In this document: positions 1 through 6,857 of the stretch, in pieces
Layout of the letters: every line of letters begins with the position of its first letter
How positions within the stretch are numbered: position 1 is the first letter of the stretch
Source of the DNA: UBA9865 sp035647835
GTDB lineage: Bacteria; Bacillota; Dethiobacteria; Dethiobacterales; Dethiobacteraceae
DNA length: 23,010 nt
Reading direction: 5' to 3'
Assembly: GCA_035647835.1 (NCBI GenBank)
Contig: DASRMS010000121.1
Location: forward strand, 1-23,010
Position numbers and translations under genes: made by a program
Notes under the pieces: model-generated
Database searches by the model: none
Seen by the model: the letters and a program-made list of their open reading frames with translations, nothing else
What the model was told of the DNA's origin: nothing

Positions 1-59
1 AAATCTCATGGCTTATGAGAGGGACTTTTATCTTCTCATAAAATCGATCTTTGACAAGT

Positions 60-350
60 TCATATAGGAGAACCGGATACTTTTGGTGCACGAGCCGGAA
101 GGACAAGCCAGGCAGCAGGTACGCCATGACCTTCGTTTAAGAAGAGAGCGAGACATACCCATGCTGCAGGTCGATCTTGGCAGATCGGCTGGCCATGACC
201 TTGTGCATCAGATAATGATACTTCCGTATAGTCACAGTCCGAGCGTGATCAAACCGTCGCAGGCAATGAGTACGGCCCGCCATCAGAATGGAGGGAGGTG
301 AAAGTCCTATGAAAGCGTAAGCCAGCGCATGTCCGGTCCGTCCAAAGAAC
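60..350. other. Non-coding, probably structured stretch of unknown origin
   Basis: I see no convincing protein gene here. The short open frame at 83-301 has low-complexity, Arg/His-rich content and no good ribosome binding site. What is visible is structure: the 11-base direct repeat GCCATGACCTT at 123-133 and 192-202, and a hairpin CGATCT-TGGC-AGATCG at 172-187 that extends by a G-C and a G-T pair to 170-189. A purine-rich GGTGAAAGTCC-like run near 298-307 is reminiscent of group II intron domain I or other structured RNAs, but I cannot find a domain V or a reverse transcriptase. It may be the tail of an element that continues to the left of the window. The origin is unassigned. Confidence 0.3.
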
Positions 351-363
351 CAGAATCAAATAT

Positions 364-423
364 AGCAGCCGCACTGCATTCAAGCATTCTTAATGATGCT
401 TCATCCTACGCGGTGCGGCTGCT
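364..423. terminator. Long perfect inverted repeat, possible terminator
   Basis: AGCAGCCGCAC (364-374) is perfectly complementary to GTGCGGCTGCT (413-423). Inside the loop AAGCAT pairs with ATGCTT, giving a long two-part stem. The right arm runs into TTTGATTTT, so rightward transcripts from the unassigned upstream region could terminate here. The T tract is interrupted and the loop is long, so a recombination or structured-RNA role is also possible. Confidence 0.4.
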
Positions 424-551
424 TTGATTTTCATGTCAATTTTATTGATGGTTATATTCCACTGCATCGACAACATTGCATGAAACCGAAACGTGATACC
501 CTCACCTTAAGTTCATCATCCCTGCAGAATTAAATAAAACCCCTGCATTCA

Positions 552-607
552 TCCTGGACATACCAAACCGCCGGGGCGCTTTTACCGACGGCTTGGTATA
601 TTCAGGA
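552..607 (+). promoter_or_regulatory. Hairpin leader before the excisionase-like gene
   Basis: TCCTG (552-556) pairs with CAGGA (603-607), and ATACCAA (560-566) pairs with TTGGTAT (593-599). CCG/CGG pairs lie further in around a GC-rich loop. The structure ends about 20 bases before the AAAGGAG ribosome binding site of the gene at 641. I see no T tract after it, so an RNA-level control of the excision module or a protein-binding site fits better than a terminator. The rest of 424-640 shows no gene and no clear promoter. Confidence 0.4.
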
Positions 608-640
608 GATCCATCCTGAGAAAGAAAGGAGAAAACGAAA

Positions 641-838
641 ATGACAACCGAAAGAAAATTCACCATCGAACCATCAAGATTTATTCATGCTGAAGAAGTC
701 GCAGAGATTTTAGGTGTGTCGGTATCCTCTGCGTACCGGATCATCAAGCGTCTTAACAATTCTCTTAAGGACCAGGATAAAATCACCGTGGCCGGTAAGA
801 TCAGCAGACGCTATTTCGAAGAGAAAGTGATGCTGTAA
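641..838 (+). CDS. Small helix-turn-helix DNA-binding protein, excisionase-like
   Basis: This 65-residue protein has a clear helix-turn-helix at about residues 16-38 (AEEVAEILGVSVSSAYRIIKR), followed by a short basic wing (ITVAGKISRRYFEEK). Small proteins of this kind often sit directly upstream of tyrosine integrases in Bacillota integrative elements, where they act as recombination directionality factors or local regulators. The ATG has an AAAGGAG site about 9 bases upstream. The integrase starts 72 bases downstream on the same strand, so the two probably form one xis-int unit. Calling it an excisionase rests on size, fold and position; a plain transcriptional regulator is the alternative. 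Confidence 0.7.
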   Translation: MTTERKFTIEPSRFIHAEEVAEILGVSVSSAYRIIKRLNNSLKDQDKITVAGKISRRYFEEKVML

Positions 839-910
839 ATACTAAACACGTAAAGCCACATGACACGAGATTTCATGGTTCAGTGCTTTGCGGCCAGAGA
901 GGGTGATGCT

Positions 911-1990
911 ATGCCAACCTATAAAAATGAAGCCACCGGCAGCTGGTATTGTGCCTTTTACTATACCGACTGGTTAGGCAACCGAAAAAAGAAAAAGAAG
1001 GAAGGCTTTAAAACCCAAAGAGAAGCCAAGACTTTCGAACGACAATTCATTGAGAAGGCGGAAGCCAGTCCCGACATGTCCTTTGGCACCCTGGTGTCCA
1101 TCTACATGGAGGATTGTAAGACACGGCTCAAGCCAACCACCTACAGTGGCAAGGAATGCCTCATCAACACAAAGCTGCTGCCTTTTTTCGAAGAGATGCC
1201 CATCAACAAAATTGAACCCGCAACGATTCGCAAATGGCAAAATACCTTGATGGAGGATGAGAGCGACTATTCACAAACTTATTTGAAAACCATCCACAAC
1301 CAGATCTCCGCCATTTTTAACTTTGCCTCCAAGTATTATAAGCTTCAAACCAACCCTGCCAGAGTGTGCGGCAGCATGGGTAAGAAAAATGCAGAGTCCA
1401 TGTTGTTCTGGACTGTAGAGGAATTCAGAAAATTTCTCCCCTTTGTCTCGGATAAGCCAGTTTCAAAGCTGGCCTTTGAAATCCTGTTTTGGACGGGTAT
1501 CCGATCGGGTGAATTGTTGGCATTGACCTTGAACGATTTTGACTTTGATGCCAAAACATTGTCTATCACAAAAAACTACGCTCGCCATGAGGGCGAAGAT
1601 CTGATCATGGAACCCAAGACACCCAAGAGTCGCCGCCTGATCGCAGTGCCAACCTTTCTCTGTGCTCTGGTCCAGAAATACGCCGAGCAGCTTTATGACT
1701 ACGAACCAAACGAAAGACTTTTCCCGGTAACCAAATCCTATTTGCACAGTGAGATGACACGAGGGACGAAGAAATCTGGCATCAAACGCATTCGCGTACA
1801 TGATCTGAGACATTCCCATGCCTCCATGCTGATTGAGGAAGGTTTTTCAGCCCTCCTGATCTCAGAAAGACTGGGACACGAAAGCATCGAAACGACGCTT
1901 CAGACCTATTCCCACCTTTATCCCAATAAGCAGATCGAGGTCGCCAATCGCTTGGATCAAATGAATAAACCAGATAGTCCAATTGAATAA
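911..1990 (+). CDS. Tyrosine recombinase (site-specific integrase) of an integrative element
   Basis: A 359-residue phage/Tn916-type integrase. The N-terminus (about 1-50, MPTYKNEATGSWYCAFYY, then a Lys-rich run) looks like the AP2-like arm-binding domain. A SAM-like core-binding domain covers about 55-150, and the catalytic domain runs from about 165 to 345. Active-site residues can be seen: Arg198 (TGIRSGE), a lysine near 236, His297 and Arg300 (HDLRHSH), His323 (LGHE) and the nucleophile Tyr333 (TYSHLYP). The set is complete, so the enzyme looks intact. I chose the ATG at 911, preceded by AGAGGG, because MPTYKNE is the normal family start; an upstream in-frame ATG at 860 adds 17 residues that do not fit. 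The gene reads toward the guaA 3' end and ends about 90 bases from it, as expected for an integrase next to its att site. Confidence 0.93.
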   Translation: MPTYKNEATGSWYCAFYYTDWLGNRKKKKKEGFKTQREAKTFERQFIEKAEASPDMSFGTLVSIYMEDCKTRLKPTTYSGKECLINTKLLPFFEEMPINKIEPATIRKWQNTLMEDESDYSQTYLKTIHNQISAIFNFASKYYKLQTNPARVCGSMGKKNAESMLFWTVEEFRKFLPFVSDKPVSKLAFEILFWTGIRSGELLALTLNDFDFDAKTLSITKNYARHEGEDLIMEPKTPKSRRLIAVPTFLCALVQKYAEQLYDYEPNERLFPVTKSYLHSEMTRGTKKSGIKRIRVHDLRHSHASMLIEEGFSALLISERLGHESIETTLQTYSHLYPNKQIEVANRLDQMNKPDSPIE

Positions 1991-2005
1991 TTACAAAAGG
2001 ACCTG

Positions 2006-2023
2006 TAGTACGCTTTTAGTACG
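2006..2023 (+). repeat. Helically phased direct repeat between int and guaA
   Basis: TAGTACG occurs at 2006-2012 and again at 2017-2023, an 11-base period, so both copies face the same side of the helix. Such phased short repeats next to an att site are typical of arm-type integrase or excisionase binding sites. That role is inference from position only. Confidence 0.35.
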
Positions 2024-2036
2024 GTCACCAAAAAGC

Positions 2037-2077
2037 AAACCCTGAAACCACGTTAAATCAATGGTCTCAGGGTTTTT
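2037..2077. terminator. Bidirectional terminator between int and guaA
   Basis: AAACCCTGAAACCA (2037-2050) pairs with TGGTCTCAGGGTTT (2062-2075), a 14-base stem with one mismatch and an 11-base loop. TTTTT follows on the plus strand; the flank on the minus strand reads TTTGCTTTTT. It can end transcripts of both the integrase and guaA. It lies on the element side of the probable att site, so guaA may now be using a terminator brought in by the element. Confidence 0.75.
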
Positions 2078-2082
2078 GACTG

Positions 2083-2102
2083 CTATTCCCACTCAATGGT
2101 CG
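2083..2102. other. Probable integration (att) site in the guaA 3' end
   Basis: The last codons of guaA (encoding TIEWE-stop, with GAGTGGGAATAG on the coding strand) are strongly conserved and are a known target of tyrosine-integrase elements. Here a complete integrase lies just downstream and reads toward them. Only one junction is in the window, so the core sequence cannot be delimited by comparing two copies. The boundaries given are approximate. Confidence 0.5.
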
Positions 2103-3618
2103 AAGGCGGTTTGGAAGTAATATCATAGACCATACGATTAACATGGGGGACTTCGTTGACAATGCGGTTAGAAATACGTGCCAGCACTTCGTGGGGGAAA
2201 CGGTACCAGTCAGCTGTCATGCCGTCATGACTGGTTACAGCACGCAGGGCAATGGTGTAGGCATAGGTGCGCTTATCGCCCATCACACCAACCGAGCGTA
2301 TATTCGGCAAGACACAAAAAGCCTGCCAGATCTCCCGATATAAGCCTGCATTTTTTATTTCCTCAACCATAATCGCATCTGCTGCCCGTAAGATTTCTAG
2401 TTTTTCTTTAGTTATTTCACCTAACACCCGAATGGCTAAACCGGGACCGGGGAAGGGATGCCGCCAGACAATCTCCTCAGGAATATTTAAGGCTTCACCA
2501 ACACGACGCACCTCATCCTTAAACAAGTGGCTTAAAGGTTCTATTAACTTAAACTTCAGATCTTCCGGCAGACCACCGACATTGTGATGGGATTTAATCA
2601 CAGCCGCAGCGGCAGTGCCGCTTTCAATAATATCTGGATAAACGGTGCCCTGTACTAAATAATCTATTTTGCCAATTTTGGCGGCTTCTCGTTCAAAGAC
2701 ACGAATAAATTCCGCCCCAATAATTTTACGCTTTTGTTCCGGATCGGTAACCCCTGCTAGTTTGCCTAGAAATTCAGTCGCGGCATCTACATGAATTACT
2801 TTCATTTTTAACGTCCTAGTGAAGGTCTCCATCACTTGCTGTGCTTCGTTTTTCCGCAGGAGCCCATGATCAACAAAGACACATGTTAAGCGATCACCAA
2901 TAGCTTTATGTACCAGCACAGCGGCCACGGAACTGTCCACACCGCCGGAAAGGCCGCAGACTACCTGCTGATGCTCCCCGACAGCTTCCCGGATTTCCTG
3001 CACAGTATCATCGATAAAAGAACCTGTTGTCCAATCTCCTGTAAAACCTGCTACGCTAAACAAAAAGTTCTTTAACATCTCGCTGCCCCACGAAGTATGA
3101 TTGACTTCAGGATGAAACTGGACCGCGTAAAAATGTTGTTCAGAATTGGTCATGGCTGCGATCGGTGTATTGGAAGTTGTTGCAGTTACCGTAAAACCCG
3201 GTGGCGCTTGTTTCACAAAATCGCCATGACTCATCCAAACAGAGATTTCTTTCTCCAGGCCAGCAAAAAGATCTCTGTCCTCCTGGACAGTTAAAAGTGT
3301 TTGCCCGTACTCACGTCGTGCAGCAGCCTCTACCACCCCGCCTAAATCCTTGGCCATGAGCTGCATGCCGTAGCAAATACCTAAAATCGGTAAACCCAAT
3401 TGATAAACCTCTGAATCCACGGCGGGTGCTTCTGGACCATAAACGCTCTTAGCTCCGCCAGAAAAAATTAGGGCACGTGGTTGTAAGTCTTTAATTTGTG
3501 CCACAGCTGCTGTGTAAGGCAGTATTTCACAATAAACATTAAGGTCCCTAATTCTGCGAGCAATAAGTTGGGTATATTGTCCACCAAAATCTAAAATGAC
3601 TGCTAATTCCTTTGTCAC
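2083..3618 (-). CDS. guaA: GMP synthase (glutamine-hydrolysing)
   Basis: Converts XMP to GMP with ATP and glutamine, the last step of guanine nucleotide synthesis. About 511 residues, normal length. A class I glutamine amidotransferase domain comes first (catalytic Cys82 in GICYGMQ, His169 and Glu171 in FHPEV). The ATP pyrophosphatase domain follows (P-loop SGGVDSS at about 224-230), and then the C-terminal dimerisation domain ending in TIEWE. The start is a choice between two GTG codons. The one at 3618 has GAGGTG 6 bases upstream; the one at 3627 lies inside that ribosome site and would add only three residues. One oddity: the amidotransferase motif usually written SGGPxSVY reads SGGAKSVY. 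The gene has its own promoter and is followed by an integrated element. Confidence 0.97.
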   Translation of the reverse strand: MTKELAVILDFGGQYTQLIARRIRDLNVYCEILPYTAAVAQIKDLQPRALIFSGGAKSVYGPEAPAVDSEVYQLGLPILGICYGMQLMAKDLGGVVEAAARREYGQTLLTVQEDRDLFAGLEKEISVWMSHGDFVKQAPPGFTVTATTSNTPIAAMTNSEQHFYAVQFHPEVNHTSWGSEMLKNFLFSVAGFTGDWTTGSFIDDTVQEIREAVGEHQQVVCGLSGGVDSSVAAVLVHKAIGDRLTCVFVDHGLLRKNEAQQVMETFTRTLKMKVIHVDAATEFLGKLAGVTDPEQKRKIIGAEFIRVFEREAAKIGKIDYLVQGTVYPDIIESGTAAAAVIKSHHNVGGLPEDLKFKLIEPLSHLFKDEVRRVGEALNIPEEIVWRHPFPGPGLAIRVLGEITKEKLEILRAADAIMVEEIKNAGLYREIWQAFCVLPNIRSVGVMGDKRTYAYTIALRAVTSHDGMTADWYRFPHEVLARISNRIVNEVPHVNRMVYDITSKPPSTIEWE

Positions 3619-3765
3619 TAACTCCACCTCACTACTTATAAATTACAGCTGACTTGCTTAACAGCGCTGACTACGTTAAACATACTGCTATGCTAGTCTC
3701 CCCTCCCACGGGCCAGAATACTTTACAGCTGCAGCAAGCCCTTGGCTTCGACAAAATTGCCAGCA
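3619..3765 (-). promoter_or_regulatory. Long guaA leader with inverted repeats, no recognised riboswitch
   Basis: This leader of about 145 nt precedes guaA. It contains a small hairpin AAGCC-AAG-GGCTT near its 5' end, a purine-rich GTGGGAGGGGAGAC run, and two AGTCAGC copies close to the gene. I compared it by eye with the purine riboswitch core and with T-box and PRPP/ppGpp-type motifs and found no convincing match. There is no terminator-like hairpin with a T tract just before the gene. Confidence 0.3.
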
Positions 3766-3770
3766 TGAAC

Positions 3771-3800
3771 ATTATACATGGAGTGAGGGTTCTTGGACAA
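3771..3800 (-). promoter_or_regulatory. Probable guaA promoter
   Basis: On the minus strand a perfect TATAAT (3771-3776) is preceded by TTGTCC (3795-3800) with an 18-base spacer. A TTGACA also occurs at 3806-3811 but is too far away (29 bases). Transcription would begin near 3764 and leave a leader of about 145 nt before the GTG start. Confidence 0.55.
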
Positions 3801-3879
3801 CTATTTGTCAAGTTTTTCTTAGTGGCGTTTACTTGAAATGATAATTGCTACCGGGTTAAATGGTGAAGGGCTGCTGCAA

Positions 3880-4689
3880 TTAATTCGTACCGGCGAAAAT
3901 AAGATTTTTTTCTGTTAGCGGCTCCATTACTGCTGCAAAAACAGGATGTTTATACTCCTCGATCTTGCCGCTATCGGCAAGTTCCACCAGCAGTGGGTCG
4001 ATAGGCACGGCACCTAAAAAGGGCAAGCCAAATTCTTCTGCGACCTGCCCACCGGCACTGGGGCCAAAAATATAGTTCTTTTCCCCACAACTGCCGCATC
4101 CCACATAACTCATATTCTCCACTAAACCAAGCACTGGCACCCCCATCCTCTCAGCCATCTTAATGGCTTTTCTGACAACACCCACAGCAATCTTTTGTGG
4201 TGTTGCCACCATCATCACACCCGCCAAAGGTAGGGACTGCATCACTGTCAGCGGTACATCGCCTGTTCCCGGTGGTAGATCTACCAGCAAACAATCTAAT
4301 TCTCCCCACATGACATCCGTCCAAAATCTTTTAATGGTACCATTCAGCATCGGGGCTCGCCAGATGGCCGGTGCATCTTCATCATCCATCAACAATTGTA
4401 AAGACATAATTTTAATGCCGAGCTTACTTTGTGGCGGTGTCATCCCCTGCTCGCCGCCTTGCGGCATTTCATTGACGCCAAACATTTGGGGAATAGTTGG
4501 ACCAGTAATATCGGCATCAAGGATGCCCACTTTTAAGCCAGCTCGTGTTAACGTTACAGCAAGCAGTGCAGTTACAGAAGATTTGCCCACGCCACCCTTG
4601 CCACTGATGACAGCTACTACTCGTTTGATCTTAGTCGCTGGAGGATTAGTCCATTTGGCGAATTCAGGTTTTATTTTTTTTTCAGCCAT
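3880..4689 (-). CDS. Mrp/ApbC-family P-loop ATPase, Fe-S cluster carrier
   Basis: A 269-residue cytosolic protein of the Mrp/NBP35 family, which carries 4Fe-4S clusters to target apoproteins. The deviant Walker A motif GKGGVGKSS spans residues 30-38. The Walker B/switch region is LVDLPPGTGD (about 135-144), and the CxxC pair (Cys198, Cys201 in GCGSCG) would bridge a cluster across the dimer. No MIP18/DUF59 domain precedes the ATPase, so this is the short form. I chose the ATG at 4689 (MAEKKIKPEF) because AAAGGAG precedes it; the frame stays open for 14 more codons without a family-like sequence. The groEL terminator lies upstream, and I found no clear separate promoter. Target proteins cannot be inferred from the neighbours. 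Confidence 0.93.
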   Translation of the reverse strand: MAEKKIKPEFAKWTNPPATKIKRVVAVISGKGGVGKSSVTALLAVTLTRAGLKVGILDADITGPTIPQMFGVNEMPQGGEQGMTPPQSKLGIKIMSLQLLMDDEDAPAIWRAPMLNGTIKRFWTDVMWGELDCLLVDLPPGTGDVPLTVMQSLPLAGVMMVATPQKIAVGVVRKAIKMAERMGVPVLGLVENMSYVGCGSCGEKNYIFGPSAGGQVAEEFGLPFLGAVPIDPLLVELADSGKIEEYKHPVFAAVMEPLTEKNLIFAGTN

Positions 4690-4769
4690 TAAGTTTTCCG
4701 CTCCTTTACTTAAACTCACTAGTAGCATCAAACAAAAGGCCGCTTTTAATGCAAGCTTTAAGCGAAAGA

Positions 4770-4797
4770 AAAAGTACCCGCCTGTGCGGGTACTTTT
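4770..4797 (-). terminator. Rho-independent terminator of groES-groEL
   Basis: AAAAGTACCCGC (4770-4781) and GCGGGTACTTTT (4786-4797) form a perfect 12-base stem with a 4-base loop. It begins 12 bases after the groEL stop on the minus strand, and the T-rich 3' arm runs into TCTTTC. It separates the chaperone operon from mrp. Confidence 0.85.
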
Positions 4798-4809
4798 AGT
4801 AGTTAGTTT

Positions 4810-6432
4810 TTACATCATGGGCATTTGGGGCATACCGCCGCCAGCGGGGCCGCCTTTGTCTTCCTCTGGCTGATCAACAACAACTGCTTCGGTGGTCAAG
4901 AACATCGCGGAAATGCTAGCTGCATGCTGCAGAGCATAGCGCGTTACTTTAGCCGGATCAGGAATACCAGCATCAATCATGTCCACATAGGTATTTGCAG
5001 CAGCATTATAGCCAACACCAGGTGCGGCAGCTTTAACTTTTTCTACCACAATGGAACCTTCCATGCCGGCGTTAAGAGCGATCTGCCGCACAGGTTCTTC
5101 CAGCGCACGACGAATAATATTTACACCGGTCAGCTCATCACCCTCAGCTGCGATGTTATCAAGAGCAGGAAGTGCGTCGATGTAAGAAGTGCCGCCGCCG
5201 GGAACAATACCTTCTTCTACTGCAGCACGCGTTGCAGAAAGAGCATCCTCAATGCGTAATTTCTTTTCTTTCATTTCGACTTCTGTTGCAGCACCAACTT
5301 CGATCACTGCAACACCGCCGGCCAATTTGGCTAAACGTTCTTGAAGTTTTTCTTTATCATACTCAGAGGTAGTATCTTCAATTTGGTTGCGGATTTGTAC
5401 AATTCGCCCTTGAATTGCAGATGCTTCCCCGGCACCGTCAACGATAACTGTTTCTTCTTTAGTGACGCGAACTTGACGAGCGCGACCAAGCATGTCGAGA
5501 TCCACACTCTTAATATCGATACCAAGTTCATCAGAAATAACTTGTCCACCGGTTAAAATAGTCATGTCTTCCAACATTGCTTTACGACGATCACCAAAAC
5601 CGGGAGCTTTGACAGCCACACAGTTAAAGGTGCCACGTAATTTATTGAGAATTAAAGTAGCGACTGCTTCACCTTCTACATCTTCAGCCACGAGCAATAA
5701 GGGTTTACCTGACTGTACCACTTTTTCCAAAATCGGCAGGATATCTTGTACATTGCTGATTTTGCGGTTAGTAGCTAAAATGTAAGGCTCGTCCAGGACA
5801 GCTTCCATTTTCTCTGTATCTGTGACCATATAGTGAGAAATATAACCGCGGTCAAACATCATACCTTCAACAACTTTAAGTTCAGTGTTGAAGCCTCTGG
5901 ATTCTTCTGTGGTAATGACGCCATCTTTACCTACCTTTTCCATCGCCTCGGCAATCAGCTCACCAATGTTATGGTCATCAGCAGAAATTGCTGCTACCTG
6001 AGAGATAGCTTCTTTTGTTTCGATGGGACGGGATTGGGCTTTAATTTCAGCCACAATGGCGTTGGTTGCTTTTTCAATACCACGTTTAATGGACATGGGG
6101 TTAGCACCCGCTGTGACATTCTTAATACCTTCGCGAATAATAGCTTGTGCCAATAAAGTTGCAGTCGTTGTGCCATCGCCGGCTACATCTTGTGTTTTAA
6201 CAGCAACTTCTTTCACCAGTTGAGCCCCTAAATTTTCAAAGGGTTCCTCTAATTCAATATCTTTAGCAATGGTAACACCGTCGTTAGTAATGAGGGGTGC
6301 ACCAAATTTCTTGTCAAGCACCACATTGCGGCCTTTCGGGCCGAGGGTAACTTTGACAGTATCAGCCAGTTTATTAACGCCTCTTTCTAGAGCACGGCGT
6401 GCATCTTCACGAAATAATAGATCTTTGGCCAT
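4810..6432 (-). CDS. groEL: Chaperonin GroEL (Hsp60)
   Basis: The large subunit of the double-ring ATP-driven folding chamber, working with the GroES cap. 540 residues, normal length. Nucleotide-binding motifs are in place: GPKGR at 31-35, Asp51 in NDGVTIAKD, GDGTTT at 85-90, and PGGG in the second equatorial part. The C-terminus is the usual flexible Gly/Met tail (GGGMPQMPMM). The ATG is preceded by AGGAGG at a rather long spacing of about 12 bases. It lies 47 bases after groES in the same operon, under the CIRCE operator. The N-terminus MAKDLLFREDARRALERGVN is of the clostridial type. Confidence 0.98.
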   Translation of the reverse strand: MAKDLLFREDARRALERGVNKLADTVKVTLGPKGRNVVLDKKFGAPLITNDGVTIAKDIELEEPFENLGAQLVKEVAVKTQDVAGDGTTTATLLAQAIIREGIKNVTAGANPMSIKRGIEKATNAIVAEIKAQSRPIETKEAISQVAAISADDHNIGELIAEAMEKVGKDGVITTEESRGFNTELKVVEGMMFDRGYISHYMVTDTEKMEAVLDEPYILATNRKISNVQDILPILEKVVQSGKPLLLVAEDVEGEAVATLILNKLRGTFNCVAVKAPGFGDRRKAMLEDMTILTGGQVISDELGIDIKSVDLDMLGRARQVRVTKEETVIVDGAGEASAIQGRIVQIRNQIEDTTSEYDKEKLQERLAKLAGGVAVIEVGAATEVEMKEKKLRIEDALSATRAAVEEGIVPGGGTSYIDALPALDNIAAEGDELTGVNIIRRALEEPVRQIALNAGMEGSIVVEKVKAAAPGVGYNAAANTYVDMIDAGIPDPAKVTRYALQHAASISAMFLTTEAVVVDQPEEDKGGPAGGGMPQMPMM

Positions 6433-6479
6433 TGTTTGTCTCTGCCTCCTTTATTTTCAGTTGATATGTGCGTGTTAAG

Positions 6480-6767
6480 TTACACAAGTTTGCCCAAGAT
6501 ATCATCTTGGCGCATAATTAAGTATTCGACACCGTCTAATTTTACTTCAGTGCCAGCGAATTTAGAGAACAGTACGCGGTCGCCGACGGCAACATCCATC
6601 TCTACACGGGTACCATTATCCAAGATGCGACCATTGCCAGCAGCGGCAACTTCACCTTCCTGGGGTTTTTCTTTGGCTTTGTCAGGCAGGACAATGCCAC
6701 TAGCCGTTTTCTCTTCGGCCTCAAGTACTTTGATGACCACACGATCACCTAGGGGTTTGATTTTCAT
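6480..6767 (-). CDS. groES: Co-chaperonin GroES (Hsp10)
   Basis: A 95-residue cap subunit of the chaperonin, which forms a heptameric lid on GroEL. The family signature MKIKPLGDRVVIKVLEAEEKT starts the protein; the mobile loop that binds GroEL is at about 16-33, and the chain ends DDILGKLV. I chose the ATG at 6767, which has AGGAGG 7 bases upstream. The frame is open for 41 more codons upstream, but these run through the CIRCE operator and promoter and are not coding. First gene of the groES-groEL operon. Confidence 0.98.
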   Translation of the reverse strand: MKIKPLGDRVVIKVLEAEEKTASGIVLPDKAKEKPQEGEVAAAGNGRILDNGTRVEMDVAVGDRVLFSKFAGTEVKLDGVEYLIMRQDDILGKLV

Positions 6768-6802
6768 TTGAAGACCTCCTTTATTAAGTCGGTTTATTGT
6801 TG

Positions 6803-6829
6803 TTAGCACTCTCTGGTTGTGAGTGCTAA
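6803..6829. promoter_or_regulatory. CIRCE operator (HrcA binding site)
   Basis: TTAGCACTC (6803-6811), nine bases, GAGTGCTAA (6821-6829): an exact match to the CIRCE consensus. HrcA binds this inverted repeat and represses heat-shock genes. It lies 35 bases before the groES start, between the promoter and the ribosome site. No hrcA or dnaK gene is in the window. Confidence 0.97.
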
Positions 6830-6857
6830 TTATCACACTTGTTATGGTATAAAAAAA
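6829..6857 (-). promoter_or_regulatory. Likely groES-groEL promoter
   Basis: On the minus strand GATAAT (6829-6834) with an upstream TG forms an extended -10 that touches the CIRCE element. The region 17 bases further upstream is only a T run, so the -35 is poor. Placement is supported mainly by adjacency to CIRCE. Confidence 0.45.

Noticed and set aside
83..301. 72-residue open frame as a protein gene
   Set aside because: No ribosome site, His/Arg-rich composition without domain features, and it overlaps strong inverted and direct repeats.
1904..1922. A partial match to the guaA terminal sequence (CTATTCCCAC) inside the integrase gene, as a possible second att copy
   Set aside because: Only 10 bases match, it lies within the conserved catalytic-tyrosine coding region, and the distance to guaA is too short for an element.
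3619..3765. Purine riboswitch in the guaA leader
   Set aside because: The conserved junction and loop sequences of the purine riboswitch are not present on either strand.
3654..3836. 60-residue open frame between guaA and mrp
   Set aside because: It runs antisense through the guaA promoter and leader and has no ribosome site or recognisable domain.
4163..4873. 236-residue frame antisense to mrp and the groEL terminator
   Set aside because: It is the shadow of a well-supported gene and crosses a strong terminator; its composition follows the opposite strand's codons.
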